Assembly: GCA_004835665.1 (NCBI GenBank) | Contig: RBKR01000008.1 | Span: 620,001 to 684,000, forward strand | Reading direction: 5' to 3' | Source: Phoma sp. XZ068 | Lineage: Eukaryota > Ascomycota > Dothideomycetes > Pleosporales > Didymellaceae | DNA length: 64,000 nucleotides | In this document: positions 1 to 12,200 of the stretch, piece after piece | Layout of the letters: every line of letters begins with the position of its first letter | Numbering within the stretch: position 1 is the first letter of the stretch | Program-made: the position numbers and the translations under genes | The notes under the pieces: generated by a model | Seen by the model: only the letters and a program-made list of their open reading frames with translations | The model's database searches: none | Told to the model about the DNA's origin: nothing

Positions 1-1552
1 GTGTCCACATCGCCACCTTGGTCGGTACGTGAACGAGCTTGAAGTGAGAGGACATGGTCTTGAAATCACCCTTGCCCTTCTCAACCTTGATCTCGAACAA
101 TGTATCATTGAAGCGTGCACCAGCCGCCTCGTCCTTGGCAACTGTTGTGAACTCCTGGTTGGTGGGGTAGTAAGGAGATGCGACATCGTGTGTAAGAAGA
201 ACGGTGTCGGTGATAACGTGGCGCAGACGGACAACATCGCCGATCTTGACGCGCTGGCCGTCTTCACTTGGGAGCTCCTTCACGGGAAGAACCTGCCAGT
301 GGTTGTTTGTGTCGTTGTGAGGGTATCCAGTGACCTGCTGTCCCTGCGAAGAGACACGACCGTCATCGTAGCGGAGTGGGTAGCGGTCTGTGTGGCTGTG
401 GAGGTAGACCTTCGTCTCCTTGTGGCGCATGGTGATCGAATCGTAGTAGTTGATGCCGACAGACTGGAGAGTCATCACGTTATCGCTCAGCGTCTCCTGG
501 AACTCTGGAGTCATGAAGTCGTCACCAGGACCGGACTTGCTGAGGATGGTGAAGTGGACCTGGAACCAAAACAGGTAGAGGAAGAAGGGAACAATGATAA
601 GACCCACGACGCGAGCAGCGAAGTGCTTGCCAAACTCTGGAAGAGACAACGCGCCCTGGCGGCGGTTGACGTCCATCAGATCCCATAGGTCGAACAGGAC
701 AGGGACACCAATGGAGAAGAAGGTGAAGACACCAACGTACTTGATGGAGATGACACAGCTCAGGCTGATACCCGTCAAGAGCAGCCACTTCCACCACTTG
801 CGGCTGAATGGAACGTGTCGCAGCTTGTAGAAGCGAATGTATGCAAGGACTGAGAGGGCCATGAAGAAGATGAGCGATGCATCGAGCAAAATCAGGCGTG
901 TCTGGCCAATGTGGGCGTTATCGAGCAGCATGAGACCAGCAGCGGTGATGCATGCGGGCAGGGAGTAGCCAGACTCCCACATGATAAGGAAGACGATAGG
1001 AACAGTAAGCGCGCCGAGCGAGGCGGGCATAGCGCGGTATGCGACATAGGGAACGTTGTTGGAAATGTAGGAGTCGCCGATGTTCTCGAAGAGGAACTCG
1101 CCCTTGTAGCCAACGAGCCAGCCAGCGAAGGCAAACAGAAGCTTTCCGAGAGGAGGGTGGACGTCGAAGAAGTAGGTGCGTTGCAGGTAGTATGAAGCGA
1201 ACTGGACATCATGTTAGCTTTACTCGAGCTTGGTAGATCTGCCAATTGCTGCTAAGCTGCGCAGAGATGCTCTCGCCAAACGTACCTTTCCAAAGTGCAC
1301 TTCATCGAAGACAACCTGATCCGGGTGCGAGATGCCCCAGAACCTTGTGATGAATGCAAGCACCGTGATGATGGTAATTGCAAGCTTATAGTCCCATTCT
1401 GACTGCTTCTGTCGCGACTTGTAAGGCTTGGCCTTCTCGAGGAAGTTGGCGGCCTTCTCAGAGACAATCTCTGTTGGCGCCGGGGTTGGTGTTGTAGAGC
1501 GCTTCTTGCCGTCTTTCGCAGCGCGCTGCCTCACGCCGGCGGGGGAAGACAT
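1..1552 (-). CDS. pmt4: Protein O-mannosyltransferase, PMT4 family (3' end cut by window edge)
   Basis: Dolichyl-phosphate-mannose:protein mannosyltransferase of the ER membrane, which starts O-mannosylation of secreted and cell-wall proteins. Exons are 1552-1286 and 1201-1; the intron 1285-1202 has GTACGT...CAG ends and exon 1 is exactly 89 codons. About 489 of the roughly 770 residues usual for the family are present; the C-terminus lies beyond base 1. Visible features are a charged cytosolic N-terminus, a first membrane segment near residues 57-72, and the catalytic-loop Asp-Glu pair (D83, E84 in the VVFDEVHFGK motif). More membrane helices and a MIR-type luminal region (His-rich SHTDRYPL stretch) follow. 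The FDEVHFGKFASYY form of the loop favours PMT4 over PMT1 or PMT2. An ATTGG (CCAAT on the gene's strand) lies about 215 bp upstream. Family assignment is secure; subfamily is likely. Confidence 0.93.
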
Positions 1553-2684
1553 GATGTATCAATCTGGACGCAACGTCAGTATGGAGCTCCAAATTGCATT
1601 ACACGAGCTGTAGAACACTCACCCCACGCAAGTGACCCTGAGCAAAGATGAGTTGGAGAAAGGAACGTGAACTGAGGGTTGGAAAGCCAGATCGCCAGCT
1701 TTCGTGTACAGTAAGGAGATCCCACACTAAGCCCTACCTTCGCCTGGTTAAGCTTGCCGCGCTGTGATTGGTTCGCTACCGAGGCCGCGTCTTCTCGCAG
1801 CGCCTCGCATACCCCTTGAAGAAGCCTGGACTCTCCCACTCTGTTTTTCAGTTCAGATTTTATATATTTGTTTATCCAGGGTCCAAAATATGTGGTGTTC
1901 AGTCTAGGCAACAGGGTGCGCAGAGGTTGCGTTCGTTCGCAAGCCTACGCAATTCATCTGTAGTATGGGAGCAAATTGTTCATGATCATGAAGCTCGCAG
2001 ATGCCATTGATATGGTAAATACATTACATTTGGGCTGAAGTATAGGTTGGCCATCCAGCTCAAGGATGAAACCCCTCATCTCCTGGGTTGGCTCGTGCCA
2101 AAACAGCGAGAATAGGAAACCCTGGAATAGGATCAAGGTCGTTGATGAGCTGGGCACGGAGTTCAATCACATTCTTGCCTATCGTGACAGCATTGGGGCT
2201 GTGGGCCGAGCAGGAGACAACCGAGGAAGTACAGAGTAGGCTAGCTAAAGGCTCCAGTAGCCTGTCTACTTCCAGGCCGTGCTTTCAGCTCATTTCTTGG
2301 AACAAGTCGCTGGGGGTATAGCTTTTAGTCATTTGAGAAGACGGCTTTGCAGTACAGCTCCAGTATGCCAATCTGATAGGCCTGAATAATGCACTTTCGC
2401 GTGTAGATCTCTGCACCGAGATCTTGGGCAGTTGCAGGTTTCGACATTGCTATCTCATTAAGGCATTGACCTATCGTCTGAAGTGCCCAAGCAATTAGGC
2501 CTTCGTCTCTCCTGTCCATGAACTGATTCCGCCTCTACATTTCTCTGTCCCACTTTTGTTGGCCCGCCCCGCAACAACCGTACTCGCTGACCCAACCCCT
2601 TCCTCGTAATTCACTACCGGATGTCTCGAACCAAAATCAATCTCCCTCAACGTCGGACTCTCCACTGGCACTCACAATTTCCGC
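1553..2684. other. Intergenic, 5' flank of pmt4
   Basis: No convincing gene seen. Short open frames here lack splice logic or family likeness. An inverted CCAAT box (ATTGG) at about 1767-1771 lies in the expected place for the pmt4 promoter. Confidence 0.5.
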
Positions 2685-4560
2685 AAATCCTCTAGTTTCT
2701 TCTCATTCCCGAGGGGTTTCGGCGCCCAGGTCTGCCCAGTCACGGAACCCTTCTCCCTCGTAAGCTCGTCGTTGTAACTGCCATATCCCGTCTTGCATTC
2801 CCTGATCAATGTATGGTCCAAAGGCACGCCGGACAGGCATTAGGTAGATCATGATGTGGAGGATTGGTATGTCGAGAAGGGCAAAAACGACTGTCGTTGC
2901 GATTATAAAGGCGATACCGAAAACGTTAAATGTTTTGGACGGCTTTTGAGTTATGTGGCATGGTGGAGCAGAAAAGGAAGCAAAATTTAACAACGTCATC
3001 AGACTTTCGCATGTCTTGCATCCCACAAAGTTGCTTCTTGAATTCGGTCTCAGGTGTCGTTGCTGTATCTCTGTTCTCAAGGCTGATGGCGTAGTCCAAG
3101 AAAGCTATCTGGACGGAGGCGAGGAGTTGTTCCCATCGAGTAAGTTCGCGAATCCATTGATCTTCAGGCAGGCCTTCTACTCTATCAGGATTCTTTAGAG
3201 ATCTAGCTCAGAGGACTGTAGATCTAGGTACTGTCGGCATATTGAACACGTATGATGATGTTGCAAGCAGCCAAAGAATTGTGCGTTGTATACCGTTGGC
3301 ATCAGGGAAAATGCTATAATCAATTATTTCAGGTAGCGGCAGGTTTCCAAGATATACGCTAAGGGGCAGCTCGTCCAGATCTGTGCAGTAGGCTTCTCTG
3401 CCTGATAGTGCAAACCAGAACTGGTCCTATGTTCTGTCAATTTAGAAGAACAAATTACTTGACATGTCGCTCACTTGATCTTGGCTGCCCATGAATTGGC
3501 CCTCGTGGTTCGTAATGTACACCGATTTCTCCACAAGCTCACCTCGTGCGTTGAAAATAGCTGCATCAACTGGCTACATTGTGTTGAAGAACGGATCATA
3601 TACAGATTGGTTGTCTGAAGCACTGTTCGATCCCACATCGACGAGGGACAAGGTACTGTTGTCACGCTTGACGTCTGCTATTGGCGAGCAGATGGATGAA
3701 ATAGATGCCCTGGGATTGGGATAGCTGTTAAAGGTGCTGAATTATCTTCACATGGCGCATAAGGTTCAAGAATGGAGACTTATTGCAGAGTATAGTCCTT
3801 CAAGTAACATGATCCGTTCAAGTAAAGTCCAAAAATGTTGTTCAGAGTGCCATACAGAAACTTCAAAGACCATGGTGTGACTGAAACATTGCCAGTGAGT
3901 CGGCCATCATCCCCAATACTGTCGAACAGACCTTGAATATACGGTCGCTTGAACGCAAGGATGCCACATGTCGATTTTTCGGGTACTGTACTCCGTCTAA
4001 TACAGAAAGCTCAAGGCCGAAAGCCGAAGCCACGTCGATAAGCCCTGTATCGAACTCAGTGCCAGGAGTATCTTGACCTACCTCCTTATCCAGAGGACAA
4101 GGTACTTTGCGAGTTTCGAAAGGCAGCTCTCGCTGCCCAAGGACATTACATGTAGCGGAAAACGTGCCGCTGGATGTTGTTGCGTTGTAATATTGTTTAG
4201 CTTTAGGAACGGAGGCAGCCTTGACAGGTAAAACATATTATCTTGTGAATATGCGCTTAGTGGAAGCCCATTAGCAGCCGTCGCCGTCTACTAGAACGAC
4301 AAAGTCGTCAGAATCAACAAGAGCGACGAGAAAACAACAGCTGGTTCGCTGAACCATCATACAAAGAATACTTCCTCGAGCAATAGCACAAGCAATCGTA
4401 GGAGAAAACGTCCAATTTTACTTCCCAAAGCCGGTTATACAGCACCAGGCGCTGGTAATGTACGTCACAGAGCTTGTTGCGGTCGAACCAGTGCTTCTGT
4501 TGACCTCTCACTGGCGCGTACTTGGTATATCAAGGACGGAACACGATGTCAGTGATCGGC
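2685..4560 (-). pseudogene. Decayed paralogue of the fungal multi-pass membrane protein at 14627-16995
   Basis: Read on the minus strand, this stretch matches the product of 14627-16995 piece by piece in the same order. The pieces include the first hydrophobic segment (around 4360-4290), the GQRELPFETRKVPCPLD block (about 4105-4060), ELPLSVYLGNLPLPE (near 3350), EGLPEDQWIRELTRW and, at the end, MQDGIWQLQRRAYEGEGF (about 2790-2740). The reading frame is broken repeatedly. There are in-frame stops in the Cys-Gly-Trp region (about 4256) and near 4215, a stop just before the PVDAAIFNARGEL block (about 3580), and frameshifts near 4300 and in an A5 run near 3981. The C-terminus stops about 45 codons earlier than in the paralogue. 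Old intron positions are still visible. It is almost certainly non-functional. Start and end are approximate. Confidence 0.85.
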
Positions 4561-4842
4561 TGTTTTAAGATTTTATCGGCGCAAGAAGGATTGATAATTG
4601 AATTGATCTTACCTATAACCGAGAGAGCTGCAGTGGAAACACTTTTCTGCAAACAAACAGCACTTAGCAAAACGCCTTTGAATTGAACCACTCGTCGGTA
4701 GAATTTCAAGATCTTGAGTAAGCCGAAAATGCACGAACGACAACAACTATAAAAGATCTAATATTCCCGATCTCCCCTTCGGCATGTTCCCGAGCGGACC
4801 GTCTGATCCTCACCGGCACCGGCAACGGCAGTGGACAAATCT
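4561..4842. other. Spacer between relic and minisatellite
   Basis: No gene seen. A degraded 5' part of the relic (first hydrophobic segment and first intron) may extend to about 4660, but the likeness is too weak to assign. Confidence 0.35.
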
Positions 4843-4961
4843 ATGCCCTGGCTATAGATATGCCCTGGCTATAGATATGCCCTGGCTATAGATATGCCCT
4901 GGCTATAGATATGCCCTGGCTATAGATATGCCCTGGCTATAGATATGCCCTGGCTATAGAT
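4843..4961. repeat. 17-bp minisatellite, seven perfect copies
   Basis: The unit atgccctggctatagat repeats head to tail seven times without a mismatch (starts at 4843, 4860, 4877, 4894, 4911, 4928 and 4945). The next copy diverges after four bases. Because 17 is not a multiple of three, the array is not a coding repeat. It sits in gene-free DNA between the relic and the protease gene. Perfect identity suggests recent expansion. Confidence 0.97.
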
Positions 4962-5598
4962 ATGCACTTGATCTCTGGAGCATTACAGCGCGCGGCTCTG
5001 CATGAGGGCCACGCGTACGTATAGCGACTTGGCACTATATCACAAAGACTCTGCTGTGGAAGTGGGTCGCAGATGAAGAAGGTGGCAAGTTGGGAACAAC
5101 ATATGTTTGGGATTCGCCTGAAGGCACACACTCCGCGTAAGATATTTGAGGTGACAATTGACAGATGTGCAGTGCTTCATGCCACTGTTGCTATCGACAT
5201 GTTTAGAATTTTGCGATCAAGATATTGACTTGGAGATCAGCGTGAGCGGGACGATCACAATCACCGTAGAAGGACCTGCAGATCTCGATGTGCACGTGCA
5301 AGCTATTGTTGGTATACTGGATGGTATTACGAGCTGTATTTTCATACATCTAGTATCTTCTATCCCTGCTTTATCCGATCTCATCGGGACTCGATGCTAA
5401 TACGGTCAAGTATCGACATAGAATATTACTTATCCGCCACATGCCTTCGAGATAAGGAAATATTGAAATATGAGAATCACGCTATGCTTGATGAAATTAT
5501 TAGGCTATGCCAACATTGAAAAATGCTCTCGACGGACTTTTCCATACCGTGCTGAACGACAAATGGGTATCATGTCTGACGTTACAGGTGGTAACGCT
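4962..5598. other. Intergenic, downstream of the protease gene
   Basis: Only short frames without a good ATG or family likeness are present. The stretch holds the 3' flank of the protease gene. Confidence 0.45.
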
Positions 5599-6990
5599 CT
5601 AGAACCTGAGAGGGGAGTCATCAGAGACAACAATCCACCTCTCGAGATCACCGTTCTTGACGTTCTGAGCAGCGCGAGCAGCAGGGCTGCCGCTGCGCTC
5701 GGGAACAACGTAGTTCTTGACAAGGCGGGCAGCAGCGCTGCCGTTGGCACCGTTGCTGAGGAGCAGGTTGGCACTGCCGCCGAGGCTACCAGAGATCTTG
5801 CTGGTGCGCGCAGTCTCAAGGAGCTTCTTCTTGAGCGCAGCAGGGTTCTGGCCGAGGCCAGCGGGGTCGGCGGCGATGAGAGTAGCCATGACACCAGAGG
5901 TGTGGGGGCAGGCCATAGAAGTACCGGAAAGGAAGTTGATGATGTTGTCACCGGTGCTCCAGGCGCTGAGGATTTGCTCTCCGGGGGCGTAAATGTCGAC
6001 GCAGTTGCCAATGTTAGAGAAAGTGGAGACCTCATTTTTGATATTAACCGAGCCAACGGTGACGACGTTGGAGTTGCTTCCACCGAGATGGGCGGGCGTG
6101 GAACCGCAGGCGTCAACACCATCGTTACCGGCAGCTACCGAAACGTGAATACCAGCCTCACTGGCAGCGGTAATGACCTCGTCGACGGCCTGCGCTGTTC
6201 CTTGGAGACCCCAAGACATGCTCATAATAGAGCCAACAAAGCCAGGCTGGGACTTGCGCTTCTGGTGGTTGGTAAGGACCCAATCCATACCAGCAATGGT
6301 GTCAGAGGATGAGCCGGAGCCATCGTCGCCAAGGACCTTGACAGCAATAATGTTGGCGCCCTGAGCAACGCCAAATTTTGCGCCACCAGCAGTACCAGCA
6401 ACGTGAGTGCCGTGTCCATCACCATCAACAGCTGATCCAGTGGCAGTGAAACCTTGTGTGCCGCGACCCGTGAAAACGGCGTGGGTTGTTCGTACACCAG
6501 TGTCAATGACATAGATATCGACACCAGCACCGAGGGTCTCGTCCGCGAAAGAGTAGGTGAAGTCCTGGCCCTGGGGAGATCCGGATGCGCCAGCGTCGCT
6601 CGAGATGCGCTGTAGACCCCAAGGAGCGGTAGACTTCTGACCGAAGGACTGGACGTCAACCTTCTCTTCAACGACTTTGATTTCGGCGATGTTAGAAAGG
6701 AACCTGGCGTGGGTTTCGCAGATTCTGACTTTGAGGATATTGATATATGTGTTGTTGGACTGCCACAGAACTACATCTTCTTCTTTGTCCTGAAGTTCCA
6801 GCATTTCAACGTATTTTTTCACACCTTGGTACTGAGCGGTCTGGTTGCGGTCAAAGGTAATGATGTACTCCTTGGTTTCGTTGGAGTGGTTGCCGAACTT
6901 GGAAGGCTTGTCGCCGATGAGGCCCTCACCCGCCGCAAGGACGGTGGTGGCAAGGGTCAAAAGACCTGTGATGGCGAAGGTAATCCTCAT
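5599..6990 (-). CDS. Secreted subtilisin-like serine protease (peptidase family S8)
   Basis: An intron-less gene of 463 codons for an extracellular endopeptidase made as a pre-pro-protein. A signal peptide covers residues 1 to about 19 (hydrophobic, ending VLAA). An inhibitor I9-type propeptide follows (about 41-115, starting EYIITF). The S8 domain starts near 155. The catalytic triad is complete: D163 in YVIDTGV, H193 in DGHGTHVAGT and S358 in SGTSMACPH, with the oxyanion Asn N289 in AAGND. This is the fungal alkaline protease/proteinase K branch, used in nutrient scavenging and, in some plant-associated fungi, in host interaction. The roughly 60-residue C-terminal extension is longer than in minimal alkaline proteases and ends in an acidic segment. 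Function class is certain; substrate and role are not. Confidence 0.95.
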   Translation of the reverse strand: MRITFAITGLLTLATTVLAAGEGLIGDKPSKFGNHSNETKEYIITFDRNQTAQYQGVKKYVEMLELQDKEEDVVLWQSNNTYINILKVRICETHARFLSNIAEIKVVEEKVDVQSFGQKSTAPWGLQRISSDAGASGSPQGQDFTYSFADETLGAGVDIYVIDTGVRTTHAVFTGRGTQGFTATGSAVDGDGHGTHVAGTAGGAKFGVAQGANIIAVKVLGDDGSGSSSDTIAGMDWVLTNHQKRKSQPGFVGSIMSMSWGLQGTAQAVDEVITAASEAGIHVSVAAGNDGVDACGSTPAHLGGSNSNVVTVGSVNIKNEVSTFSNIGNCVDIYAPGEQILSAWSTGDNIINFLSGTSMACPHTSGVMATLIAADPAGLGQNPAALKKKLLETARTSKISGSLGGSANLLLSNGANGSAAARLVKNYVVPERSGSPAARAAQNVKNGDLERWIVVSDDSPLRF

Positions 6991-9240
6991 TTTGAATTAT
7001 GAACTGGATCCTGATCCGTTGGAAATGGAGAGAGTGTGGTCGTCGTGGTGAGAGGGAGTGAAATGTATAAAGAGCGCTACTGTATGTTAGTATTTGTTGT
7101 TGCATAGGACTTTACAGCCGACGGCACTGGTACGAGTTGAAACTGGCAAGCACCCTGCCCAGGCTCGAAGGCACTCGAAGCAGGCAACGGGGATTTGGTG
7201 ATGCGTAAGCCAGACGGAGTTGAGACACCTCGTGGCTTCGTACAACAGGATGTGGGGTAATCATGGTGAAGTGACAGGCGGTCATGGCAGCCTTAGAGAG
7301 ATGAAACTTGGGGACTTACATCAACGTGCAAGCAACGATAGCTGGTAGAAAACCTGTGCCAGGTGGAACAGGTATGAGGAGCTGCGCGTTTGAGCCAAGA
7401 CGTGCACAGCACGCTTTTAGGTGAATAAGGATGCGGCAGGAGAAAAAAGTCTCAAGACGAGAAAGAAGTGAAGGAAGTGAGAGTAACTGTCAAAGGAACG
7501 TGGACTACTTCAAGGCAAGCACACCTAAAGAATGAAGGAGGTTGCTGTTTAAAGAAAGGAACGGTTTGAGGATTGTGAGAGGAAAGAAGGACCAAGAACT
7601 AAAGGCAGGAGGAGCATGGGGCTCCGGTCATGTACTCGTCACAGGTCCCCAGGCCATGAGCACCAAGCTCAGCGAAGAGTCGTCCGCATTTGAAACAGCT
7701 TGGCAACCGGCTGGCTCCCGCGACTGACCATACCCAATTCACCAAGGCTGTCCGCGGGCCAAGACCGCTGGCCTGCTTCAGGCTCTCAAGTGGGAACAGC
7801 GGTGGCAATGGTGGGAGCGAAGCGAGTACGGAAGCCAGGTCCTGATGCTCGATTGGGGCCTCAGGAAATTGTACCCAGATGACAACGTTACTTAGGTGAA
7901 GATCGAGCCCAGCGTCAGACGCATGGAACAGCGCTGGCGCCCATGGCGTTGACGATGGCGCCTCGTATGGAGGTACACGAGCGCACACGAATCTCAGCAA
8001 ACGCTCAATACCGGACGTGGACGCGTAACAGCAAGCTGTGAGCCTCAGGGTCAACACGCTGATTGGCTGATTCAACATGAAACACGAAGGACCTAACTCG
8101 GCAAGCTTCTCCACCTCGCATAAACTGCACTCAACAGCGCAGGCTCAACGACGCACGGCCAAGGGGCCCCTGGCGCGTCAAATATTCATGCGCCGCGAGA
8201 AACCAAACTCGTGGCGTCCAACGACTGCTGTTGTGCCTGAGCCACTCGCAACTTGTGGCACATGCCCGGCCTTCGACCTCGATTCGATTCGTTGCCGCCT
8301 CCGGAAAGCCGTGCGGTCTTGACATAAGCCTTTTCCGTACTGGTGAGCCGTTAACCCCATGCAAAATTAAACAATCTGGGCCCTCGGGGGCCACTCATGT
8401 GTAGGCGGACGTTTCATCGCTGATTAAGGGCAAACGACGAGATGAGTCCCGTCTCGCTCAACGGACTCGATGCAGTGAGCATGACTTGGAGTGCTGTTGT
8501 GACAATGTCCTTTACCCGTGCATCATGAACGCCTCCGATTACACCTGCAAAAAACGGAATACTGCGGACTGTCACAAAGCTGTTCATGTCTCTCAGTGTT
8601 GGTAATGTTTGCCATCAGCATCAGTTCTCCAGCCACAAACGTCAAGGTGGCTTGCATAACAAACATGTGTCGAGCGGCATTGACAGCTGCCAACCATTAC
8701 CTGTCAAGTAGCACTGCATGAAAGCGTCGTAAACATACCTCATGCCGTTGCAAACATTGCTTCCGTAAACAGGGCGACAGAACAGGATGTTGTTTTAAAG
8801 TGGTCAATGGCCGGGCCTGCGCCTCATCAATACCAGGCAGCTGGGCACTCTAATTGACGATCCTAGCCTTCGTCATGCGAGCAATCTGCCTGTGCCGCAT
8901 CGCTTGACAAAAAAGGCACTGTTCCTCCGTAGAAGGCCCGCTCCATCTATTCTCCGATTACAGAAACAGGAGCGGTGTGTGTCGACTGCAAATTGAACAA
9001 GTAATCGGCCCCGTCGTCGTCTCAGACGTACCGCAATATCCGTAAAGGCAGACCTTGCTAATTTGCATGGAGAGAACGATGAAAGGATGGCGTGAGAGTT
9101 CAACAGTGCCACACAATGAATTGTTACATCGAAAATGTACAGCTAATGTCCCAATTCTATCGTCAACAGATCCAACGCCCATTCTTGAACATCTCAGCAC
9201 TACTTCCTTACTGACTGCCCATCACACTAATATTCGCATG
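6991..9240. other. Intergenic: protease promoter side and 3' flank of vps10
   Basis: About 2.25 kb with no gene I can support. Several frames of 60-170 codons occur on both strands, but none starts with a good ATG, shows a domain or has fungal splice logic. The first 100-400 bases left of 7400 should hold the protease promoter and 5' leader. Confidence 0.45.
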
Positions 9241-12200
9241 CTACACTTCCTCGTCGCTCTCGTCGCCCAAAAGTTCACCTTCGTCTGGGTCGACGACTGC
9301 GTAGTCACCTCTGCCCCTCGCGAAAGAACTCCTGCTCGTGTAGGTCCTGCCCCCGTACCCTCCACCACCTCTGCCACCAGAAATCATCCTCCATAGGCTG
9401 CCAACAAGCATTGGAATAGCAGCAATGACAGCAACAAGCCCACTGACCGCAGCAACCGGGTACCTGATCCAGGGTGCATCTGAGTCGAAGCCGCCTCCAG
9501 AGTCGCCCAGGCGAATGGCCCCAAACTTGCCCATACCACTCCAGTTTCTCCACACATAATATCCAATGCCACCAGCGGCCGCGAACGGCAGGACGATTGC
9601 GAGAAAGAGCGAAAAGCCGCCAATACCATGCTTCTTCTCAAACTCCTCCTCGAAGCCAGGGCAAGGATGTGGCGTGCCGGCATGGTCGAACTCCTGGCCA
9701 CCCTCGCAAGTGGACAATGGAATCTTGCGGTATGCGCTGTTGTCCCAGTATTCAGTTGCGCCCTTTGCACAGACTGCCTTGGGGTCTTCGAGGGTGAGAC
9801 CAGGAATAAGAATACATTCGCCGCCAGGTTGGCGCTCGTAGTTGTATGCACATTCGAAATCGCGACGTGTGCATGTGCAATTGCGTTGAATGTCGTGCAT
9901 ATGGTCGATTCGCTCCCCATTTCTACACTTGGCATCGCGCTTCTTGCGGTGGTATTCTGCTACGTGACCAAAGAGGCACTGCTGGTCGTCCTGCATGGGG
10001 TGCTGGGGCGTCCATAGGTCGTAATCGCCGCTTCCGGGGTTCTTCTCATCCAGGCTGCATTTCTTGGAGAATTCTTCTAGGCTAGAGAAATCAACGTTAA
10101 TAGCGACGAGCTCCTTGCCGTCCTTGCCCCATAAGAGGAAATTGAGCGAGGTATCGCTGGGGACTGTGGTAATGGCGTCCACACGAACGGCATGCTCGGC
10201 GAACTTGTAAAGTGTCCACTTCTCACCGCTGTCGAGCGAGTAGTAAAGGTGATCGGTATCTTCGCCGCGGCGGACAATGACAATAACTGAACCTTGATCG
10301 CCAAACTCCCAGGCGTAGGCACCCTTCTTGACCTCCTTCCACGTAATACCCGCATCAGTGGTCATGAACGTGCTGGCCTCACCTAACGTACCCAACTCTG
10401 AGCCAACATTGCCCACACCGAGCATGAGACCAACAGCTGTAGGGGAAGAGTATGTCTCGCGTGGGTCTGAGCGCTCGGTGTATCCATGAATGTGCAGGCC
10501 GCATTTTCCAGAGTTTGACACATCGCAGGGGTAGCTCTTGCCGTCCGAGTCCTTTTCTGGAGCTGTAAGTGGAGCCCACTCGGCGCCATCATTGTGGGTG
10601 ATGCGAGTCTGCTTCCTCTTTTTAGCCCCGTTATTGACCTCATCGATATTGGCAACCACATTGGCCAGTGCGACACCTTCCAGACCCTGCATCTTCTCGA
10701 AATCAACGTAACCCTCAGTGTTGCGGTTCACGCCACTCAAGCTCATGACATAAGATGTACCGTTGCTGTTGCTCTTGATGATGGAACCATACTCTTGATC
10801 TGGACGAGGGTTGACAGTGACATGGAGGAAGATGGCGTGAGTAGAGCTGTCAAGCACAGTGTACGCTGTTTGGTGGTCGACGGTAAACTTGGGCGGGAAC
10901 TTGGCTTCGGCGAAGGTATTGGCGTCCAGACTGGCCGAGAGCTCCAACGATTTCCCATCCTTGCCCTTTGTTGCAATGACGATGAATTCAGACATAGTCG
11001 CGAATTCAACGACGGATTCGAATTTTACATCCTTCTTCTTGAACCAGTCATCACTCGAGATGAGTTCCACCGGAGCGCCCATTTCCTCCTTGGTGTACTG
11101 TTCGCAGAAGACTTGCTCTTCCTTGACATCGCGGCCCGCTTCGCGCCACACAAACGCGCACTTCTTCACATAAGGAAGCATGGCCTCCCAACTTCCAGAG
11201 ACACCATTCTTCTGCGAGACGTATGAGACGGTATGGCAATCTTTGTCACCCAACTTCTCGCAGTGTTCGCCACCAAGCCAGATGAGCCAGCCCTTCTGTT
11301 TCGGGTGAAACTGCAGAATTTGAAGCATTTGAGTATTCGGCATAACAGGAGCCTCAAAGCTGTGGATGCTGTCCTTCAGGCCACGGTCTTCCGAGTAGTA
11401 CACCTTTTTCGAAGCAGTCAGAAAGTAGACGTAATTGTTCTCGTAGGTGTGGGGGTAGATCCGCACGATCTCTTCATCAACAGCCTTCTTCCACTTCTTG
11501 CCGTGATCATGGGTGATGTAAGCCTCGCGTTCTGAGGTCAGCAGAACGATCGTCTCGTCTCGATCTCTGGCGTTGTCGCTGTCATCTCTGTTTTGGGTGT
11601 CGCGCTCCAGGTAGTAATGCTCCATGAAGTTGCTGCCCTTGAACTTAGTGATCTCGCTAGTGATCTTATCACTCTTTGGCGGCGGCCTCTCGGCATCACC
11701 ACATGGCCTTTCTACCTCCTTGTCTCGCTCAGTCTCACCCTTGCATTGGTTGCCAGGAATCTTCCGCCAGCCTGAACTTCCCTTGTATGTCTTGGCGTTG
11801 CCTTCGCAGGCACCCTTGGGCAGTCTAACTTGCTCGGAGGGCTCGCACTTTCTGTCCTTGCCTTCGCCGCTGGGTGTGAAGTTGACATCACATTCGTAAT
11901 CTCTGATGACATCGCACTCACAGGGTTCGAAGTGTGGCGTAGGATCCTTGAAGGGTTCGGAGACAAAGCAGTCGGCATCCCACTTGCGTCTGTTGAACAG
12001 TTGCTTATGACCCATAACGCAGCTTGGCTTTCCATCATCCTCATTCCGAACAGACCATTCTTCGAAATCCTTGTCACCGCACTTTCGTTCGTGAAGCTCA
12101 GAGAAATCCAGATGAATAATGACGTGCTCGCGACCGCCGCCGTCCTTTTTCTTGGAAGCATAGAGCATGAACTTTTGACTTGTCGAGTCGGGGAGAGTGG

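Noticed and set aside
29..688. 219-codon open frame on the plus strand
   Set aside because: It lies wholly antisense to the conserved pmt4 coding sequence; a compositional shadow.
5470..6312. 280-codon plus-strand frame, plus a 205-codon minus-strand alternative frame
   Set aside because: They overlap the intact protease gene, whose catalytic motifs fix the true frame.
7599..8114. 171-codon minus-strand frame
   Set aside because: The frame starts at a non-ATG codon and has no recognisable motif; probably chance.
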